The position numbers and the translations under genes are program-made. Below, in pieces: positions 6,344 through 9,434 of a stretch of DNA of 9,434 nt (position 1 is the stretch's first letter; every line of letters begins with the position of its first letter). Source of the DNA: an uncultured Pseudomonadota bacterium (GTDB lineage Bacteria > Pseudomonadota > Gammaproteobacteria > Burkholderiales > Thiobacillaceae); contig CAIXFP010000854.1 in assembly GCA_903918705.1 (NCBI GenBank), positions 1 to 9,434 of the forward strand, read 5' to 3'. A model generated the notes under the pieces. The model had not been told where the DNA came from and did no database searches. It saw only the letters and a program-made list of their open reading frames with translations.

Positions 6344-7335
6344 CAATAGCCTCGCTGGTAACGGTTCACGGCGCGATTGTGCGCGTCCAGGTTGTCGGAA
6401 AACACGTGGTGGCCGTTGCCCTTGGCGACGAAATAGAGGGCGCGGCTGGCCTCCGGATTCACGGCCGCGCGCAGGGCGTCGACCCCCGGCAAGGCGATGG
6501 GCGTGGGCGGCAGGCCGGCGCGGGTATAAGTGTTGTAGGGCGTGTCGGCGAGCAGATCGGCCTTGTGCAGGCTGCCATCGTAACGCGCTCCCAGGCCGTA
6601 GATGACGGTGGGATCGGTCTGCAGGCGCATGCCGATCTTCAGGCGATTGAGGAAGACCGCCGCGATCAGCGGGCGTTCTTCCGGTGCGCCGGTCTCCTTC
6701 TCGATGATGGAAGCCATGGTCAGCGCCTCGTCCGGTGAGTTGTAGGGCAGGCCCGGTGCCCGCGTGCGCCAGACCGCGTCCAGTTTGCGCTGCATGGCCT
6801 TGTAGGCGCGCTTGTACAGGGCCAGGTCGGAACTGCCCAGGTCGAAGAAATAGGTGTCCGGGAAGAAGCGCCCTTCCGCATGGCTTCCTTTCGCGCCCAG
6901 GGTCTGCATCAATTGGCCCTCGTCCATGGCGGCGCTGTCATGGCGCAGGCCGGGATGGGCGTCGATGGCACCGCGCATCTCGGCGAAGGACCAGCCCTCC
7001 GGGACGGTCAACTTGCCCAGCGCGGTCTCGCCCACGGTGATCTTGCGCAGCAGGTCCAGGGGGGTGACGGGCCCATTAACGGCGTAGCTGCCGGCCTTGA
7101 TTTCCGCCGCCGCGCCCTTGATCCGCCCGAGCAGGACGAAAGCCCAGGGCTGCTGCAGCACCCCGGCCTGGGCCATGTCGCGGGCCGCGCCCTTTAGGGT
7201 GATGCCAGGTTCCACCGAAAAGGCCACGGGATAGTCGCTACGGCCACCGCGCATGGGCGTTGTGACGTAGTGGAACAGCCAGCCGGCGGCCAGCAGGAGC
7301 AGCAGCAGGGCCAGGTAAAGGGCGCGCCTAAGCAT
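6343..7335 (-). CDS. mltG: Endolytic murein transglycosylase MltG
   Basis: MltG (YceG) is an inner-membrane enzyme that cuts nascent glycan strands in the periplasm and so ends their elongation. The 330-residue protein begins with a short basic stretch and one leucine-rich membrane segment (about 5-24), so the bulk lies in the periplasm. A LysM-like/YceG N-terminal part (about 37-110) is followed by the catalytic domain with FFPDTYFF (157-164), ASIIEKETG (208-216), which holds the catalytic glutamate, FLNRLKIGMRLQTDPTVIYG (228-247), YNTYTRAGLPPTPIALPG (267-284) and FVAKGNGHHVFS (302-313). The length is close to E. coli MltG. The ATG at 7335 overlaps the end of pabC by 8 bp (ATGCTTAG). Confidence 0.95.
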   Translation of the reverse strand: MLRRALYLALLLLLLAAGWLFHYVTTPMRGGRSDYPVAFSVEPGITLKGAARDMAQAGVLQQPWAFVLLGRIKGAAAEIKAGSYAVNGPVTPLDLLRKITVGETALGKLTVPEGWSFAEMRGAIDAHPGLRHDSAAMDEGQLMQTLGAKGSHAEGRFFPDTYFFDLGSSDLALYKRAYKAMQRKLDAVWRTRAPGLPYNSPDEALTMASIIEKETGAPEERPLIAAVFLNRLKIGMRLQTDPTVIYGLGARYDGSLHKADLLADTPYNTYTRAGLPPTPIALPGVDALRAAVNPEASRALYFVAKGNGHHVFSDNLDAHNRAVNRYQRGY

Positions 7336-8140
7336 CGAGCAATCCCGCGAGCCGGGCGCTGACGACGGACTCCGGCCAGACCCGGTCGCCCAGGCGGGCC
7401 ACGCGGCGCAGTCCGATCAAGCTGTTGCACACCATGAGTTCCTCCGCCGCCAGCACGTCTGCGAGGCTGATTTCCGTTTCTCGCACGCTGAAACCCGCCG
7501 CAGCGGCAAGACGCAGCAAACGTGTTCGGGCCACTCCGGCGACGCCGCTTTGGTCCAGGCGCGGCGTGCGCAGTTCCCCGCTGCGCCAAACGAACAGGTT
7601 GCTCATCACGCCTGACACCACATGACCGGCGGCATCGAGCAGCAGGCCTTCGTGGATTTCCGGGTCGTCCCATTCCGCCCGTGCCAGCACGTTTTCCAGG
7701 CGGTTCAGGTGCTTGATGCCGGCCAGGGCGGGCTGTGCCGCCAGGCGCAGCGCGCAGACGCGCAGGTTGAGTCCGTGTCCGGGCCAGGCATCGCTCGCGG
7801 GCGCTGCGGGGTCAAGGATCAGGATGCGGTTGGGCTGGGCGCGCTCCGACGGACGGTAGCCGCGGGGTCCGGTGCCACGGGTCAACAGGATCTTGAGCAC
7901 GCCGTCGCCGGGACGGCCGCCCAGGCTCGCCAGATCGGCCTGCCACATGGTCGGATCGGGGCAGGGGATGCCGAGTCGTATGGCATCGTCAGCCAGTTTC
8001 GCCAGGTGTTCCCGCCACCAACGCGGCTGACCGTGCTCCAGGCGCAGCGTGCGAAACACCCCGTCGCCATAGTGCAGGCCGCGGTCGAACAGGTCGAGGG
8101 ACGCACCCGCGACCCCGTTCACGACACAGTGGATAGGCAT
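7328..8140 (-). CDS. pabC: Aminodeoxychorismate lyase PabC
   Basis: PabC is a pyridoxal-phosphate fold-type IV enzyme that turns 4-amino-4-deoxychorismate into p-aminobenzoate and pyruvate for folate synthesis. The 270-residue product is the same size as E. coli PabC (269). It shows VNGV (7-10), DRGLHYGDGVFRTLR (19-33), GIKHLNRLENVLAR (141-154) with the cofactor lysine K143, MSNLFVWRSGELRTPRLDQSGVAGV (179-203) and CNSLIGLRRV (238-247). I place the start at ATG 8140, giving MPIHCVVNGV. The frame is open up to 8296, but that part overlies the fabF 3' end and has no family likeness. A 41-bp gap separates it from fabF; no strong Shine-Dalgarno is seen. The related branched-chain and D-amino-acid aminotransferases are excluded by the GIKHLNRLE motif and the gene order. 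Confidence 0.93.
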   Translation of the reverse strand: MPIHCVVNGVAGASLDLFDRGLHYGDGVFRTLRLEHGQPRWWREHLAKLADDAIRLGIPCPDPTMWQADLASLGGRPGDGVLKILLTRGTGPRGYRPSERAQPNRILILDPAAPASDAWPGHGLNLRVCALRLAAQPALAGIKHLNRLENVLARAEWDDPEIHEGLLLDAAGHVVSGVMSNLFVWRSGELRTPRLDQSGVAGVARTRLLRLAAAAGFSVRETEISLADVLAAEELMVCNSLIGLRRVARLGDRVWPESVVSARLAGLLDA

Positions 8141-8181
8141 GACCGGCGGAAGGGAATCACCGGCTGGACCTGCCGCCGGTC

Positions 8182-9090
8182 TCAGACCTTGGCGAAGATG
8201 ATGGTGCCGTTGGTGCCGCCGAAACCGAATGAGTTGGACAAGGCCACGTTCACCTTGGTCTCGCGCGCGGTATTCGGCACGTAGTCGAGATCGCACCCCT
8301 CATCCTGCTCGAACAGGTTGATGGTCGGCGCAACCACCTGCTGGGCCAGGGTCAGTGCGGAGAACACCGCTTCGATGCCTCCAGCCGCGCCCAGCAGGTG
8401 GCCGGTCATGGACTTGCTGGAACTGACCATCACCCGGCTGGCGTGGTCGCCCAGCGCCAGCTTCACCGCCTTGGTCTCCGCCAGATCACCCAGGGGCGTG
8501 GAAGTGCCGTGGGCATTGATGTAGTCGATCTGGTCGGGGTTGAGTCCGGCATTTTTCAGGGCGTTGTTCATGCAGCGCGCCGCGCCCGAACCGTCCTCCA
8601 CCGGGGCGGTCATGTGGTTGGCGTCGGCGCTCTTGCCGTAGCCCACCAGTTCGCAATAGATCCGCGCGCCGCGCGCCTTGGCATGTTCGTACTCTTCCAG
8701 CACCATCACGCCAGCACCTTCACCGAGGACGAAGCCATCGCGGTTCTTGTCCCAGGGACGGCTGGCCGTGGCGGGATCGTCGTTGCGGGTGGACAGGGCC
8801 CGCGCCGCCGCGAAGCCGCCCACCGCCAGCGGGCAGATGGTGGATTCGGCGCCGCCGGCGATCATCACGTCGGCCTCACCATACTCGATCATGCGGCCAG
8901 CTTCGCCCACGGCATGGGTGCCGGTGGTGCAGGCCGTGACCATGGCCACGTTGGGGCCTTGCAGGCCGTAAATGATGGACAGGTGGCCGGAGATCATGTT
9001 GATGATGGTGCCCGGAATGAAGAACGGCGAAATCTTGCGCGGGCCGTGCTCCATGTAGACCTTGTGGGTCTCCTCGATCATCGGCAGGCC
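8182..9090 (-). CDS. fabF: 3-oxoacyl-ACP synthase II FabF (5' end replaced)
   Basis: FabF condenses malonyl-ACP with acyl-ACP in fatty-acid elongation. Counting from the ATG at 9420 of the open frame, FabF likeness begins at about residue 111 (GLPMIEETHK) and continues to the end at residue 412 (IIFAKV). The catalytic triad is present: C164 in VTACTTG, H304 in NAHGTSTP and H341 in MTGHLLGAAGG, together with K336 and the gate sequence NSFGFGGTNG (396-405). PRKISPFFIPGTIINM (127-142) is typical. Roughly the first 110 residues of a normal FabF, including the VVVTGLG start, are missing and replaced by unrelated sequence. The residue numbers match E. coli FabF only because the foreign part happens to have nearly the same length. 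In proteobacteria acpP usually lies upstream; it would be beyond this edge. Confidence 0.93.
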   Translation of the reverse strand, partial: GLPMIEETHKVYMEHGPRKISPFFIPGTIINMISGHLSIIYGLQGPNVAMVTACTTGTHAVGEAGRMIEYGEADVMIAGGAESTICPLAVGGFAAARALSTRNDDPATASRPWDKNRDGFVLGEGAGVMVLEEYEHAKARGARIYCELVGYGKSADANHMTAPVEDGSGAARCMNNALKNAGLNPDQIDYINAHGTSTPLGDLAETKAVKLALGDHASRVMVSSSKSMTGHLLGAAGGIEAVFSALTLAQQVVAPTINLFEQDEGCDLDYVPNTARETKVNVALSNSFGFGGTNGTIIFAKV

Positions 9091-9420
9091 CAGCACGTGG
9101 TTGTCCATGTGAATGGAGAGCTTGCGCCGGAAGCCCTTCATGCCGGGGTGCGTCGCCAGCATGTCGCGCTCCACGTTGCCCACGAGCATCGTCGGCTCGA
9201 AGCGCACGCCTATCTCGATCTGGTTGCGGCTGTAGTGCGCGAGCACCAGCCCGATCTTGCGCGTGTAGAAGTCGTTCATCGACTCGATCTGGTGGTGCAC
9301 GAGGAAGTCGTTCGTGTGCAGCAGGTTCTTGATGAGCGACCACACGCGGTCTTGGCCTTGGCCATCGGCGCCGTACCGGCCATCCGAGTCCGGGCCCGGG
9401 CCGGAGGAGGAGGCCGCCAT
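9091..9420 (-). other. Foreign coding fragment joined to fabF, Rpb2-like N-terminus (tentative)
   Basis: From the ATG at 9420 the frame encodes about 110 residues with no likeness to FabF. After a low-complexity start (MAASSSGPGPDSDG) come WSLIKNLLHTNDFLVHHQIE, SMNDFYTRKIGLVLAHYSRN and RRKLSIHMDNHVLGLPM. This pattern of a helix, then LV-HHQ-(I/L)-(D/E)-S-(F/Y/M)-N-F, then a -SI---N-VL--P-(M/I)-E strand recalls the beginning of the second-largest RNA polymerase subunit (Rpb2 type) of eukaryotes and large DNA viruses. Codon use differs from fabF: all four threonine codons are ACG, and CTC and TCG are frequent, while fabF prefers ACC and CTG. The join lies near GLPMIEE and its base cannot be fixed. 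I read it as a chimeric join. The family assignment is from memory and unproven. Confidence 0.5.
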
Positions 9421-9434
9421 GGGGGGGGGGGGGG
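9421..9434. repeat. Terminal poly-G run
   Basis: The last 14 bases are all G. A pure G run exactly at a contig end is typical of two-colour Illumina reads that ran out of signal and were not trimmed. A real C-rich leader before the ATG at 9420 on the minus strand cannot be excluded. Confidence 0.8.

Noticed and set aside
8141..8296. N-terminal extension of PabC by 52 residues
   Set aside because: Arginine-rich shadow of the fabF 3' end; PabC likeness starts at the ATG at 8140.
8182..9420. A new FabF fusion or a two-domain FabF
   Set aside because: The foreign part replaces the needed FabF N-terminal half of the thiolase fold rather than adding to it, codon use changes at the join and the contig ends in poly-G. 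A chimera explains this better than a working fusion.
1..9434. CRISPR array, tRNA or rRNA gene, insertion sequence, prophage or defence system
   Set aside because: No regularly spaced repeats, cloverleaf, transposase or phage-like gene was seen; nearly all of the window is housekeeping coding sequence.

Overview
The window is a stretch of core chromosome from a GC-rich betaproteobacterium. The ClpA and PilZ sequences look most like those of the Rhodocyclales or a relative. That placement rests on my memory of family sequences, not on a search. Both ends of the window are damaged by joins to unrelated DNA, so it is probably a metagenome or amplified-DNA contig.

Layout, left to right. Positions 1-146 carry an inverted fragment of a second, diverged clpA, read on the minus strand. 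It is joined through a small palindrome to the main clpA (plus strand, to 2286), which has lost about its first 38 codons. Next on the plus strand is an orphan response regulator (2383-3510) with a receiver domain and a long output region of unknown function. Its 3' end overlaps by 11 bp the 3' end of a minus-strand gene cluster. In transcription order (right to left) that cluster is fabF, pabC, mltG, tmk, holB, pilZ and a tatD-family gene (ycfH). This is the order known from Pseudomonas aeruginosa, and from E. coli apart from pilZ. The cluster joins fatty-acid elongation (FabF), folate precursor synthesis (PabC), peptidoglycan chain cutting (MltG), dTMP phosphorylation (Tmk), the clamp-loader delta-prime subunit (HolB), type IV pilus control (PilZ) and a metal-dependent hydrolase.

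The genes from pabC through pilZ overlap by 1 to 8 bp, which suggests one translationally coupled transcript. The only sizeable gap is 98 bp between pilZ and the tatD-family gene. It holds a two-armed palindromic repeat and a motif of four G-triplets that could form a G-quadruplex.

At the right end FabF is genuine only up to about 9090. The remaining open frame (9091-9420) is not FabF. It looks like the N-terminus of an Rpb2-type RNA polymerase subunit of a eukaryote or giant virus, and its codon use differs. The last 14 bases are all G.

I find no new defence, mobile or biosynthetic system. The points worth a second look are the two chimeric ends, the repeat with the G-quadruplex motif, and the uncharacterised output region of the response regulator.
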